From Methanoculleus taiwanensis (GTDB lineage Archaea > Halobacteriota > Methanomicrobia > Methanomicrobiales > Methanoculleaceae): a DNA stretch of 64,000 nucleotides. Where the stretch lies: the NCBI RefSeq assembly GCF_004102725.1, contig NZ_LHQS01000001.1:248001-312000 (forward strand). The letters run 5' to 3'. The notes below the pieces were generated by a model, which saw only the letters and a program-made list of their open reading frames with translations, made no database searches and had not been told where the DNA came from. Position 1 is the first letter of the stretch, and each line of letters starts with the position of its first letter. This document shows, piece after piece, positions 19,983-28,235 of the stretch. The position numbers and the translations under genes are program-made.

Positions 19983-21386
19983 TTAACTAAAATCCAGCAC
20001 TTCCGGTTGCAGCGTCTGAAGATCGATCACCACCGCCCGCGCCGGGGTCGGGTTGATGTTCATCTGTTTCTGAAACGCCGTCTGTGCCTGCCATGTCCCC
20101 GTATTGACACCGAGGACACCCCGGTATTTTGTTATCCCGCAGATATGGACATGGCCCGTGTGCAGGATCTCCGGTAGCGGATCGATCACCAGCCGATCCA
20201 TCTTTGCCGCTGCTATCGGTGTTCGCATCCCGTAGGTGGAGGCAAGCAGCCTTCGCTTCAGCATCTCCTCCATGATCTCGCCGGGCCGCTCGTACGACGC
20301 ACCCGGGATGAGGCCGATCATATCGTCGATCGATCGGCCGTGGTACATCATCACGCGGACGCCCTGGAGGCTGACCACGCAGGGGTTCTCGACCATCTGG
20401 CAGTTTGCGGGGAAGTTTCCGGTAAACTCAGGTGGAAGCGCTGGCTGTGGCTCGGCCATCCGGACAACGTCGTGGTTGCCGGGTGCGAGGACGATCTTGA
20501 GCCGGGAGGGAAGGTCGCGGAGCATCCCGGCGAAGGCGTCGTACTGCTCGTAGATGTTTTTGATGGTGAGCTCGTGCTCCTGGCCCGGGTAGATCCCGAT
20601 ACCGTCCACGAGGTCGCCGGCGACGAGGAGGTAGGAGGCGTCCGTATCCTGCAGCCAGTCTGCGAAGCGGTTCCACGCGGCCTCGAGGAAGGTGTCGCTC
20701 CCGACATGGACATCGGAGATCAGGACGGCTTTCCCCGGCCGGTCGCTCGTGTAAGGGGCGTGCTTGATCGGGATATCGGGCCGGAAGAGCTGCTCGGCGA
20801 AGAAGAGCCCGCCGTCGCTTGAGAGTTTGCCCTTCACCCCGAGCACCTCGTCGGGGAGGATCCGCTCGGCGTCGGCGAAGGTATCGTCGCGGCTCTTGTT
20901 GAAGAGCACCAGAATGGTGCCGGTCGGATCCTCGATCTCCACCAGCCGGTGCCCCTTCGCCGTCGTCCGCACCTCTACGGCCATCCCGATGACGGTGCAC
21001 TCCTGGTCGCGGTAGCGGTGCGGCGACGTTGTCAGTGCCTCGATCGGCATCGAGGTCGTTCGGCTGCGGATCATGGCGCTGAGCTTATTGTAGCGGTCGC
21101 GAAAATAGTGGATGGCGTCTTCGTAGCCGGCGACGCTGCCGGCCGTCCCGGGGCTGCCCACGATGATCTCAAGTTCCGGGTCGGCGAAGAACCGGGTGCC
21201 GTCCCGCTCTTTCTTCAGGCCCGGGATGTGGTTCACCGAGACGACGAGTGCATCGCCGGGGACACTTTCGAGGATACGGTCTATCAGCGCGGGGTCGTCC
21301 TGTTCCCTGATGTAACTGACCACGTCCGGGTGGACCTGGAGTTTGGTATCGAGGAACCGCTGTACGATCTCCCGCGGAGCGAGCAT
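19983..21386 (-). CDS. polB: DNA polymerase D small subunit (DP1), 3'-5' exonuclease
   Basis: Proofreading subunit of the euryarchaeal replicative polymerase PolD. From the ATG at 21386 (MLAPREIVQRFL) it has 467 residues; the upstream part of the open frame is not family-like. An OB-fold region (about 150-225, TVIGMAVEVRTTAKGHRLVEIED) precedes the Mre11-like phosphoesterase domain. All metal-binding motifs are intact: ISDVHVGSD, AGDLVDGIG, GNHDVV and HTGHVH, so exonuclease activity should be retained. The large subunit DP2 is not in the window. The gene lies head-to-head with the signal peptidase gene and tail-to-head with hppA. Confidence 0.95.
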   Translation of the reverse strand: MLAPREIVQRFLDTKLQVHPDVVSYIREQDDPALIDRILESVPGDALVVSVNHIPGLKKERDGTRFFADPELEIIVGSPGTAGSVAGYEDAIHYFRDRYNKLSAMIRSRTTSMPIEALTTSPHRYRDQECTVIGMAVEVRTTAKGHRLVEIEDPTGTILVLFNKSRDDTFADAERILPDEVLGVKGKLSSDGGLFFAEQLFRPDIPIKHAPYTSDRPGKAVLISDVHVGSDTFLEAAWNRFADWLQDTDASYLLVAGDLVDGIGIYPGQEHELTIKNIYEQYDAFAGMLRDLPSRLKIVLAPGNHDVVRMAEPQPALPPEFTGNFPANCQMVENPCVVSLQGVRVMMYHGRSIDDMIGLIPGASYERPGEIMEEMLKRRLLASTYGMRTPIAAAKMDRLVIDPLPEILHTGHVHICGITKYRGVLGVNTGTWQAQTAFQKQMNINPTPARAVVIDLQTLQPEVLDFS

Positions 21387-21531
21387 GGAGGTACGTATTG
21401 TCGCTCCGGGGAAATATGGCTTTATCTTTCTCCCGGGACGCCCGGGGGAGAGACGCTCACCGTCTTCCCACGACCCTGTTTTTTCGGGAAACGTATGTAT
21501 ACGAGCGGTATGATACTCACTACCAGCAGAT

Positions 21532-22194
21532 ATGTCAGCGTCTACCCGGCTGCAGAGCATCTCGGCAGCCATACGGAGACTCCGGACGAGTACCCATCCG
21601 GCGGCGTCCCTGGCGCGGGATCTCGTCTGGGTCGTGGCGGTCGTCGGCGGTATAGCCCTCCTCCTCTACCTTGTGGCGGGAACGTGGCCTGCCGTGGTTA
21701 CGATCGAGTCGGAGAGCATGGTGCCGCATATGAACGTCGGCGACCTGGTGCTGGTCGTGGACGAGGACCGCTACGGGCAGCTCACTACCTGGACTGAAGG
21801 GAACCGGACGGGATATACGTCGTTTGGCGATTACGGAGACGTTATTATCTACCGCCCGAACGGGGCGGAGGACGTCCACCCGATCATCCACCGCGCGATG
21901 GCCTATGCCGACGAGAAGAGCATCGCGGGTTCACCCCTGGCACAGTACTATGCCGATCCGCACGGCGGCTACATCACCAAAGGCGACAACAACCCGGTGA
22001 TAGACCAGGGAACGTACTTCCAGGGGATCGGTGTGGTCGAACCCGTCAGAAAGGAGTGGATCGTCGGAAAAGCCCTCTTCGCTGTCCCGCTCATCGGTTA
22101 TATCCCCCTGCATATCGTTGAATTTGCCATCCTCGTCATCGTTGTCATCCTCATCCACGACTTCGTGCTTGGGAGGCGAAAGAGCGATGAATAA
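21532..22194 (+). CDS. Archaeal signal peptidase I (Sec11-like)
   Basis: Removes signal peptides from exported proteins at the outer face of the cytoplasmic membrane. The 220-residue protein has an N-terminal helix (about 31-50) followed by the catalytic Ser62 in ESESMVPHM. His120 in HPIIHR replaces the bacterial Lys, as in archaeal and ER enzymes, and Asp152 lies in KGDNNP. A second helix near the C-terminus (about 188-212) may give a two-pass topology. It probably processes secreted proteins such as the beta-helix/dockerin and COG1361 proteins in this window. It ends about 40 bases before the CofH gene on the same strand. Confidence 0.92.
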   Translation: MSASTRLQSISAAIRRLRTSTHPAASLARDLVWVVAVVGGIALLLYLVAGTWPAVVTIESESMVPHMNVGDLVLVVDEDRYGQLTTWTEGNRTGYTSFGDYGDVIIYRPNGAEDVHPIIHRAMAYADEKSIAGSPLAQYYADPHGGYITKGDNNPVIDQGTYFQGIGVVEPVRKEWIVGKALFAVPLIGYIPLHIVEFAILVIVVILIHDFVLGRRKSDE

Positions 22195-22236
22195 ATCCCA
22201 CGCTTACCTTGAACTACTGATACGGTGCTGATCCCG

Positions 22237-23313
22237 ATGCAACAGTTACTCGACGACGTCCTGGCTGGCCACCGCCTCACCGAGAGTGAGGCCGCAGGGT
22301 TGATGAAGGTTAGAGGCCGCGAGGTCTTTTCGATCGCGGCGGCGGCGGACGCGCTCCGCGAGGAGAAGGTCGGCAACCTCGTAACCTATGTCAGAAACCA
22401 GAACATCCACATCACCAATATCTGCAAGAACCTCTGCGGGTTCTGCAGTTTCGGCAAGAGGGTCGGTGACCCGGAGGCATTCTGCAACGACCGCGAGGCG
22501 ACGATTGAAAAAGTCATGCAGGCCGTGGAGCGGAACGTCACCGAGGTCTGCCTCCTCTCCGGGGTACACCCGGACTACACCCTTGAGTCGTACGTCGACC
22601 TGATCGGTTGCGTCCACGAAGTGGCGCCGCAGGTGGATATCCACACCGCGAGCCCCGACGAGATCGCCTGGGCCGCGAAGCAGAGCGGCGTCTCCACCGA
22701 AGAGGCGATCGACCGGCTCCGCGAGGCGGGTCTCGGCACCCTGCAGGGGACCGCCGCCGAGATTCTGGTCGACGAGGTGCGGCAGGTGATCTGTCCGCGA
22801 AAGTGTGATACCGCGACATGGGTCCGGATCGTGAAAGAAGCGCACCGGAAAGGTATCCGGTCGACCGCGACGATCATGTACGGCTCCGCCGAGAGCGTTG
22901 AAGATCGCGTCCGGCACCTTTCCGTTCTCCGTGAGATCCAGGACGAGACCGGCGGCTTCACCGAGCTCGTGCCCCTCTCCTACCTCCACGAGAATACCGC
23001 CCTCTACCGCCGCGGGCTTGCCCCTGCCGGAGCGACAGGGCGGGAGGATATCCTCCTCTTCGCGGTCGCCCGGCTCTTCCTCGACAACTTCGATCACATC
23101 CAGATCTCTTGGGGCAAGGTCGGGCCGAAGATGGCGCAGATAGGCCTGCTTGCCGGCGGGGACGACCTCGGCGGGACGATGTTCTGCGACGATGTCAGTG
23201 TGACCGCCGGCGGCGAAGGCGCCGATTACCTCGACCCCGCGGAGATGGAGCGGATAGCCGTAGATATCGGCCGCCAGCTCGTCCAGCGGACGACGACCTA
23301 CGGGCGGGTCTGA
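22237..23313 (+). CDS. cofH: CofH-type radical SAM enzyme of F420 (FO) synthesis, paralogue 1
   Basis: CofH joins 5-amino-6-ribitylaminouracil with a fragment of tyrosine, the first half of FO synthesis for coenzyme F420. The ATG at 22237 (MQQLLDDVLAGHRL) aligns with the start of the second copy in this window; a GTG at 22225 is also possible. The 358-residue protein has the CX3CX2C cluster motif (Cys63, Cys67, Cys70 in CKNLCGFC) and ends QLVQRTTTYGRV. It differs from canonical CofH after the cluster (GKRVGDPEAFCND instead of a GDEGAY-like segment). No cofG is nearby. A poly-T run follows at 23327-23332. Family firm, exact reaction less so. Confidence 0.85.
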   Translation: MQQLLDDVLAGHRLTESEAAGLMKVRGREVFSIAAAADALREEKVGNLVTYVRNQNIHITNICKNLCGFCSFGKRVGDPEAFCNDREATIEKVMQAVERNVTEVCLLSGVHPDYTLESYVDLIGCVHEVAPQVDIHTASPDEIAWAAKQSGVSTEEAIDRLREAGLGTLQGTAAEILVDEVRQVICPRKCDTATWVRIVKEAHRKGIRSTATIMYGSAESVEDRVRHLSVLREIQDETGGFTELVPLSYLHENTALYRRGLAPAGATGREDILLFAVARLFLDNFDHIQISWGKVGPKMAQIGLLAGGDDLGGTMFCDDVSVTAGGEGADYLDPAEMERIAVDIGRQLVQRTTTYGRV

Positions 23314-23326
23314 CGCCTGCCGCACC

Positions 23327-23332
23327 TTTTTT
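23327..23332 (+). terminator. Oligo-T terminator after CofH paralogue 1
   Basis: T6 about 14 bases after the stop codon on the plus strand. Confidence 0.45.
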
Positions 23333-23420
23333 CCATCTCCTTTCGATCCCCGCACCAAACCTGCGCGTTCTTCTGCCCGCGAAGCGTTTCGGGGCACGCC
23401 ACATACAAACCGGAACCTTT

Positions 23421-23477
23421 AGATGCCTCTCCTGGCATCTCTGTTCATCCAACGGGCGGCTTTAGCGCTTCTAAAGC
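23421..23477 (+). repeat. Two tandem hairpins upstream of the beta-helix/dockerin gene
   Basis: Two perfect 7-base inverted repeats lie in the 183-base gap before the secreted-protein gene: AGATGCC/GGCATCT (23421-23440, six-base loop) and GCTTTAG/CTAAAGC (23459-23477, five-base loop). Both contain or are followed by the same GCCTCTCCT word. They could be RNA hairpins in the leader or repressor sites. Confidence 0.5.
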
Positions 23478-23496
23478 CTCTCCTCGTGGTGAATAT

Positions 23497-25521
23497 ATGC
23501 AGACAACTCTCAGGCACGTCACACTCTGCTGTATCGCGTTCTTTCTCGTTGCGGTCCCGGTCACCGCGGCCGACTGGTACGTGAGCCCGACGGGCGACGA
23601 CGCGAATGACGGTTCGGAACCCGCTCCCTGGATCTCGATCTGCTACGCGGTCGGCAACACCGGCGTCGCTGATGGTGATACCATCCATCTCGCAGCCGGA
23701 ACTTACTATGAATCGAATATCACCGTGAATAAGAGCCTCAGTCTCGCCGGTGCCGAGGGGGGTCTGACGGTTATCGATGGGATGAAAAAGGGCAGAGTGC
23801 TTATTGTCGATACTCCCGCGGGATGCGGGTTCATCGAGGATCTGACTGTTTATAACGGCAGTACGGCGTACGGTCCCGGAGGGGGTATCTGCCTCTTGAA
23901 CGGCACCCTGACGATTGACCGTTGCACGCTCGCGAACAACGGGGTGAACATGCGGGGTGACGGTGGCGGCGTCTACGTGCGTTGCGGCAATATGACCATT
24001 GCACACTCCGGCATCACCGACAATATTGCCATACGGGGGGGTGGCGTCTTCCTGCAGGACGGCGCCATGACCCTCTCGGAGTGCACGCTATCGGGGAATG
24101 ATGCTCTGTACGGTGCAGGGTTCTATCAGCGGTACGGTGCGTCGACCATCACCGGGTGCGCCCTCACCAACAATACGGGACTCCCACTCAAGAACGGCCC
24201 GCCCCCCCTGGGCGGGGGAGTGAATATGTGGAGCGGCAGTCTTGCCCTCTCCCGATGCACGTTCACCGGGAACGCAGCCGATTCGGGTGGAGGTGTCTAC
24301 CAGCACGACGGCATCCTTTCCATAACCGAGTGCACAATCACCGAAAACAGCGCTACCGGGAGTAGTGAGGGCGTCTACGGAAGTGGTGGGGGGGTGTACC
24401 AGTTCGGGGGCATCCTGACCGTCACCGGGTGTACACTCACCGGCAACGTAGCGGAACATATGGGTGGCGGGTTTCACCAGTGGTACGGCGTGATTAATGC
24501 GCCGCACTCTCAAGCAGAGATCACCGACTGCGTCATAGCGGGGAACACCGCCGATCTGGGCGGCGGAATCTTTCACAACGGCGGCGCTCTTGAGATCGAC
24601 GGCTGCAACATCTCAGAGAACGCTGCCTCCCAGGGTGGAGGCGTTTACCAGCACGCCGAGTCCCTTATCCTTTCCGGGTCCGTGATCGCCGGGAACACTG
24701 CGGACCAATGTGATGGCGTTCTCCACTATGGTGGGTTCCTCTCTCTCTTCGACTGCATCCTGTGCAACGACGTCAATTTCGAGTATCAGGGAGGTACCGC
24801 GGTGCTGAACACCACCGTCACCACGTCGACCAATATCCTCGGGGGACTCTATCTCGGCGGTAACTACTGGAGCAATCCTTCAGGGACGGGGTACTCGGAT
24901 CTCTGCACCGATACTGACGGTGACGGGTTCTGCGACACTCCCTATACCGTTTCCGGAATTACCGATCTGCTGCCGCTCACTCCTCTCCCCGCATTCTCCG
25001 TTCCCACACCGGCGATCGCCCCCGTTCTCATTCCGGTCAACACCGACGGCAGCCCGGGGTGGGGCGAGAGTGCCACACTCTCCGTCGTGGAAACCGGTAG
25101 TGACGTATCCTCGGTGACGGTAAACCTCACTCCGCTTGGTGGAATGCCGTCGGTCGTCATGGCGAAGGGGACGGGGCAGAATCGAGCCCTGAGTGTCTCG
25201 AGTGCGGTGCCGTCGCCGTTTCTGAACGGCTCCTATCAGCCGGTGACGCTGTATGTCACTGCCACCGGAACCGATGGGAACCCAAAGATGACTGTTGGAA
25301 TCCCCCTGACGGTGGTCAGAAACGGCGACGTGAACGAGGACGGCCGGACGACGCTGTACGATGCGATCTATATCGCCCGGCATACGCTTCGCATAAACGG
25401 ATCCCTGGAGATGTATGAGAGTGTTGGTGATGTCGACGGGGATGGTACGGTACAGCTGACCGACGCGGCGTACCTTGCGCGGCATGTCCTTGCCATCCCA
25501 GGATACGATCCGTTGCACTGA
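23497..25521 (+). CDS. Secreted right-handed beta-helix protein with C-terminal dockerin
   Basis: A 674-residue exported protein. Residues 1-24 form a signal peptide ending VTAAD. Residues about 28-470 carry many imperfect repeats of the GGGVYQ...G.L.I..C.I..N.A type found in parallel beta-helix (polymorphic outer-membrane-like or pectate-lyase-like) folds, with regular Cys. A linker and an Ig-like beta region follow. The last 65 residues form a type I dockerin with two calcium-binding repeats, GDVNEDGRTTLYDAIYIARH and GDVDGDGTVQLTDAAYLARH. Dockerins bind cohesins to assemble surface complexes; no cohesin is in the window. Carbohydrate binding or lysis is possible but no catalytic motif is clear. 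Confidence 0.85.
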   Translation: MQTTLRHVTLCCIAFFLVAVPVTAADWYVSPTGDDANDGSEPAPWISICYAVGNTGVADGDTIHLAAGTYYESNITVNKSLSLAGAEGGLTVIDGMKKGRVLIVDTPAGCGFIEDLTVYNGSTAYGPGGGICLLNGTLTIDRCTLANNGVNMRGDGGGVYVRCGNMTIAHSGITDNIAIRGGGVFLQDGAMTLSECTLSGNDALYGAGFYQRYGASTITGCALTNNTGLPLKNGPPPLGGGVNMWSGSLALSRCTFTGNAADSGGGVYQHDGILSITECTITENSATGSSEGVYGSGGGVYQFGGILTVTGCTLTGNVAEHMGGGFHQWYGVINAPHSQAEITDCVIAGNTADLGGGIFHNGGALEIDGCNISENAASQGGGVYQHAESLILSGSVIAGNTADQCDGVLHYGGFLSLFDCILCNDVNFEYQGGTAVLNTTVTTSTNILGGLYLGGNYWSNPSGTGYSDLCTDTDGDGFCDTPYTVSGITDLLPLTPLPAFSVPTPAIAPVLIPVNTDGSPGWGESATLSVVETGSDVSSVTVNLTPLGGMPSVVMAKGTGQNRALSVSSAVPSPFLNGSYQPVTLYVTATGTDGNPKMTVGIPLTVVRNGDVNEDGRTTLYDAIYIARHTLRINGSLEMYESVGDVDGDGTVQLTDAAYLARHVLAIPGYDPLH

Positions 25522-25539
25522 TCCTGATCGAGCGGCACC

Positions 25540-25545
25540 TTTTTT
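25540..25545 (+). terminator. Oligo-T terminator after the dockerin gene
   Basis: T6 about 19 bases after the stop, touching the stop of the convergent GH15 gene. Confidence 0.45.
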
Positions 25546-27362
25546 CACCCGCACCGCACGTTCCTGTCGGTCTTCTCCTCCCCTGCGTGATCGAGAGCCC
25601 ATGCCGCGAGCACGTGCGAAAGGTGCGTGAGCGCCTGCGGGAAGTTGCCGAGCATCACCCGGCCGACCCCGTCGATCTCCTCCGAAAAGAGGCCGAGCGG
25701 GCTTGCGGCGCGGTATGCCCGTGCGTACCAGTCCCGGGCGCTCTCGATATCGCCCTGATTTGCTTTCACCGTCGCCATCCAGAAACAGGCGGGGAGGAAC
25801 GCCCCTTCCCTGCCCGGCAGATTGTCGTCGATGATGTAGCGCTGCAGGTAACCCTCTTCATTGAGCTGCTCCTCGATGTAGCGCACCGTGTCGGCGAACC
25901 GCTCATGATTGTAGTCGGTCACCCCGACGATCGGGAAGAGGAGCATCGCCACATCCGCATCGGTGCGCTCCGTCATCTGGGTGTATGCCCGGGCCTCGTC
26001 GCTGTAGCCTTCGGTGTTCACGAAAGCCCAGATCTCGTCCCTGACCTGCTCCCAGCGCTCCAGGGGTGCGGGAAACCCGTTATCAGCGGCGATCTCGATC
26101 CCGCGGCGGACGGCCATGTACGCCATCGCTTTTGAGAATACCTGCTGGTAGTTCTCGCCCCGAATCTCCCAGATCCCGGCGTCGGGCCGCTGCCAGTTCT
26201 CGCAGACCCAGTCGACGAGCCGCCGGAGCGCCTCCCATATTGCCGGGCCTTCCTGGCTCTGCATCAGGTGCGGCGCCCGGTGGAAGCAGAGCATCACCTC
26301 GCCGTAGGTGTCGAGCTGGAACTGGTTGCCCGCACCGTTCCCGACGTGGACGGGCCGCGAGTGCCGGTAGCCCTCCGCATGATCGAGGTCTTGCTCCGCG
26401 ACCTCCCGCCCGTGATCGACGGTGTAGAGAGGCTGGAGTTCCTCGGGAGGATCGCGCCGGAGGAGCGTTGCCAGCCACCACCGGAACGCGTCGGCCTCCT
26501 CGGTATACCCCGTCGACTCGAACGCCATCACGATGAAGACCCCGTCGCGGAGCCAGACGTAGCGGTAATCCCAGTTCCGTTCCCCGCCCGGCTGTTCGGG
26601 GAGCCCGAGCGTAGGGGCGGCGACGAATGTCCCGCCGGGCTGGTACTGGATCAGCTTGAGTGAGAGGAGGCTCCGGAGGACGTCGGCACGGTGCTCGCCG
26701 GTGTAGGTGCACCGGCCCGACCACTCCCGCCAGTACGCCCGGGTCGCCGCGAGCAGGCGCTCGGCATACCTGCGGGGATCGGGGCACTCCACCCCGTCGC
26801 CGTAGGCGAGGACGAATGCGTGGACGTCACCGTCTCTGAACCGGATCGTCGCTTCGGCCCGCCCGTCTCCGAGCTCCATCGCCGCCGTCGCAAAGAGCCG
26901 GAGGGTTTCGCCGTCTCCGTGGGCAACAATACTCTCCCCGTCCCGCTCCAGGGCAGGCCGTACCTCGCCGTACCGGAATGCCGGGGCAAACGTGGCGGCG
27001 ACGTCGATTGGAAGACCGCTCGAGGAGACCAGTCGGATCAGGAGCGGAACCCCATCCCGCGGGTACGGCATGAACGTCGTGACCCGGACGGTGGCGTCGG
27101 CCGTTCCGAGGTCAGAGACGAGAATGTTCGTCCCCTCCTCGTAGTACGAAGATATCTTGTGGTGCACGGGAAGCCCGGTCGCGAAGTAGCCGCCTTTCGG
27201 GGCGTCGATGAGACGGGCAAAGACGGCCGGGGCGTCGAACCGATCGGGGCACCACCACTCCACGACCCCCTCGTCCGTGACGAGCGCCGCGGTGTGCCCG
27301 TCTCCCACGATGCCGATCTGGCTGAGGTCGGGGTACGGGGTGAGGGTGAGCGGCCGGATCAT
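25545..27362 (-). CDS. Glycoside hydrolase family 15 protein (glucoamylase/trehalase-like)
   Basis: A 605-residue protein. The start at 27362 overlaps the SDR stop (ATGA) and gives the usual N-terminus MIRPLTLTPYPDLSQIGIVGDG; the longer frame is shadow. The N-terminal beta-domain includes VEWWCPDRFDAPAVFARLID. The (alpha/alpha)6 barrel carries RNWDYRYVWLRDGVFIVMAF, the family's substrate-binding block, and later LPACFWM and EEIDGVGRVMLGNFPQALTH. Members hydrolyse alpha-glucosides such as trehalose or storage glucan. No signal peptide is seen, so it is cytoplasmic and may act on glycogen or trehalose reserves. It forms an operon with the upstream SDR-like gene. Confidence 0.92.
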   Translation of the reverse strand: MIRPLTLTPYPDLSQIGIVGDGHTAALVTDEGVVEWWCPDRFDAPAVFARLIDAPKGGYFATGLPVHHKISSYYEEGTNILVSDLGTADATVRVTTFMPYPRDGVPLLIRLVSSSGLPIDVAATFAPAFRYGEVRPALERDGESIVAHGDGETLRLFATAAMELGDGRAEATIRFRDGDVHAFVLAYGDGVECPDPRRYAERLLAATRAYWREWSGRCTYTGEHRADVLRSLLSLKLIQYQPGGTFVAAPTLGLPEQPGGERNWDYRYVWLRDGVFIVMAFESTGYTEEADAFRWWLATLLRRDPPEELQPLYTVDHGREVAEQDLDHAEGYRHSRPVHVGNGAGNQFQLDTYGEVMLCFHRAPHLMQSQEGPAIWEALRRLVDWVCENWQRPDAGIWEIRGENYQQVFSKAMAYMAVRRGIEIAADNGFPAPLERWEQVRDEIWAFVNTEGYSDEARAYTQMTERTDADVAMLLFPIVGVTDYNHERFADTVRYIEEQLNEEGYLQRYIIDDNLPGREGAFLPACFWMATVKANQGDIESARDWYARAYRAASPLGLFSEEIDGVGRVMLGNFPQALTHLSHVLAAWALDHAGEEKTDRNVRCG

Positions 27363-28048
27363 GCTCCCTGCCCCATATTCTGGATCAGCCCGCCGTCGAC
27401 GTAGACCGTGGTGCCGTGAATGTAGTCCGCCTCCCTTGAAGCAAGGAAGACCGCCACTCTCGTGATCTCCTCCGGCTCGGCCGCTCGTTTCTGGGGTATC
27501 GAAGCTACCTGTTCCTTGAGGATCTCCGGATCGTCGATTGCAGGCTGGTTGAACGGCGTCAGCACCATCCCCGGCGCGATATTCTTGACGGTGATGTTGC
27601 TCTCGGCGAGTTCGAGTGACAGGCACCGGGTGAGGTTCCGGAGACCGCCTTTGGCCGCACAGTAGCCTGCCGCCCCGGCCCGCGGGACCTCCTGGTGGAC
27701 GCTCGTGACGTTGATGATCGTGCCCTGCCGGTTCTTCCCGGCATGCCTGCCGGTGGAGTCGATCCCGGCGTCGTTGACGAGGATCGTCGTGGTGCCGAGT
27801 TCTTCGGTCACCCGGCGGAAGAGCTCCCCGACACGTGCCGGGTCTCTCTGGTCGAGGGGGGCGAGTGCGGCACGGCGGCCGTGTTCACGCACCTCATTTG
27901 CCGTCCTCTCGGCTCCTTCGACGTCGTTATGAATGGTGACGGCCACATCATCCGCACCTTCGCGTGCGAATGCCACGGCGGTCGCGTGCCTGATCCCGGA
28001 GTCGGAACCGGTGACGACCGCTATCTCTCCTTCCAGTCTTCCCGCCAT
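27359..28048 (-). CDS. Short-chain dehydrogenase (glucose 1-dehydrogenase-like), internally deleted
   Basis: A 229-residue SDR whose ends match the roughly 260-residue glucose-dehydrogenase-like family (start MAGRLEGEIAVVTG, end VDGGLIQNMGQGA). Between ILVNDAGIDSTG and TIINVTSVH only a few residues remain where about 35-40 are expected. The helix with the WDxVxxxN block and the catalytic Asn is missing. The NAD motif reads GSDSGIR instead of GIG. Ser in NVTSVH and Tyr/Lys in YCAAK are kept. The frame stays open, so this could be a recently inactivated gene or an unusual minimal SDR. It overlaps the GH15 start (ATGA), so it still drives coupled translation. Confidence 0.75.
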   Translation of the reverse strand: MAGRLEGEIAVVTGSDSGIRHATAVAFAREGADDVAVTIHNDVEGAERTANEVREHGRRAALAPLDQRDPARVGELFRRVTEELGTTTILVNDAGIDSTGRHAGKNRQGTIINVTSVHQEVPRAGAAGYCAAKGGLRNLTRCLSLELAESNITVKNIAPGMVLTPFNQPAIDDPEILKEQVASIPQKRAAEPEEITRVAVFLASREADYIHGTTVYVDGGLIQNMGQGA

Positions 28049-28095
28049 GCTGTTTACCACTCCCGCCCGGGGGGTTACTAGGACATAAGGGTATG

Positions 28096-28119
28096 TGCCC
28101 TGCCGGAACGGGCAGGGAG
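28096..28119. repeat. GC-rich inverted repeat between SDR and TPR genes
   Basis: CCCTGCC and GGCAGGG arms separated by six bases, in the 187-base space between the divergent SDR and TPR genes. It could be an operator or a hairpin; nothing else notable is seen in this gap. Confidence 0.35.
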
Positions 28120-28235
28120 AACTCAGAAAATAGAAGATTTTTCTGGTTGTGAGATGACCATTACTGCAGGCGAGATCGCCCCTCCTCCCGGTGCGGGGAG
28201 CGAGCGGTGCGATCCGGGGGAGATTCGGGTAAATC

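Noticed and set aside
23900-24760. Repeated DNA words inside the beta-helix gene, considered as a CRISPR or satellite array
   Set aside because: The repeats are imperfect, in frame and encode the GGGVYQ-type protein repeats. No constant repeat with unique spacers exists.
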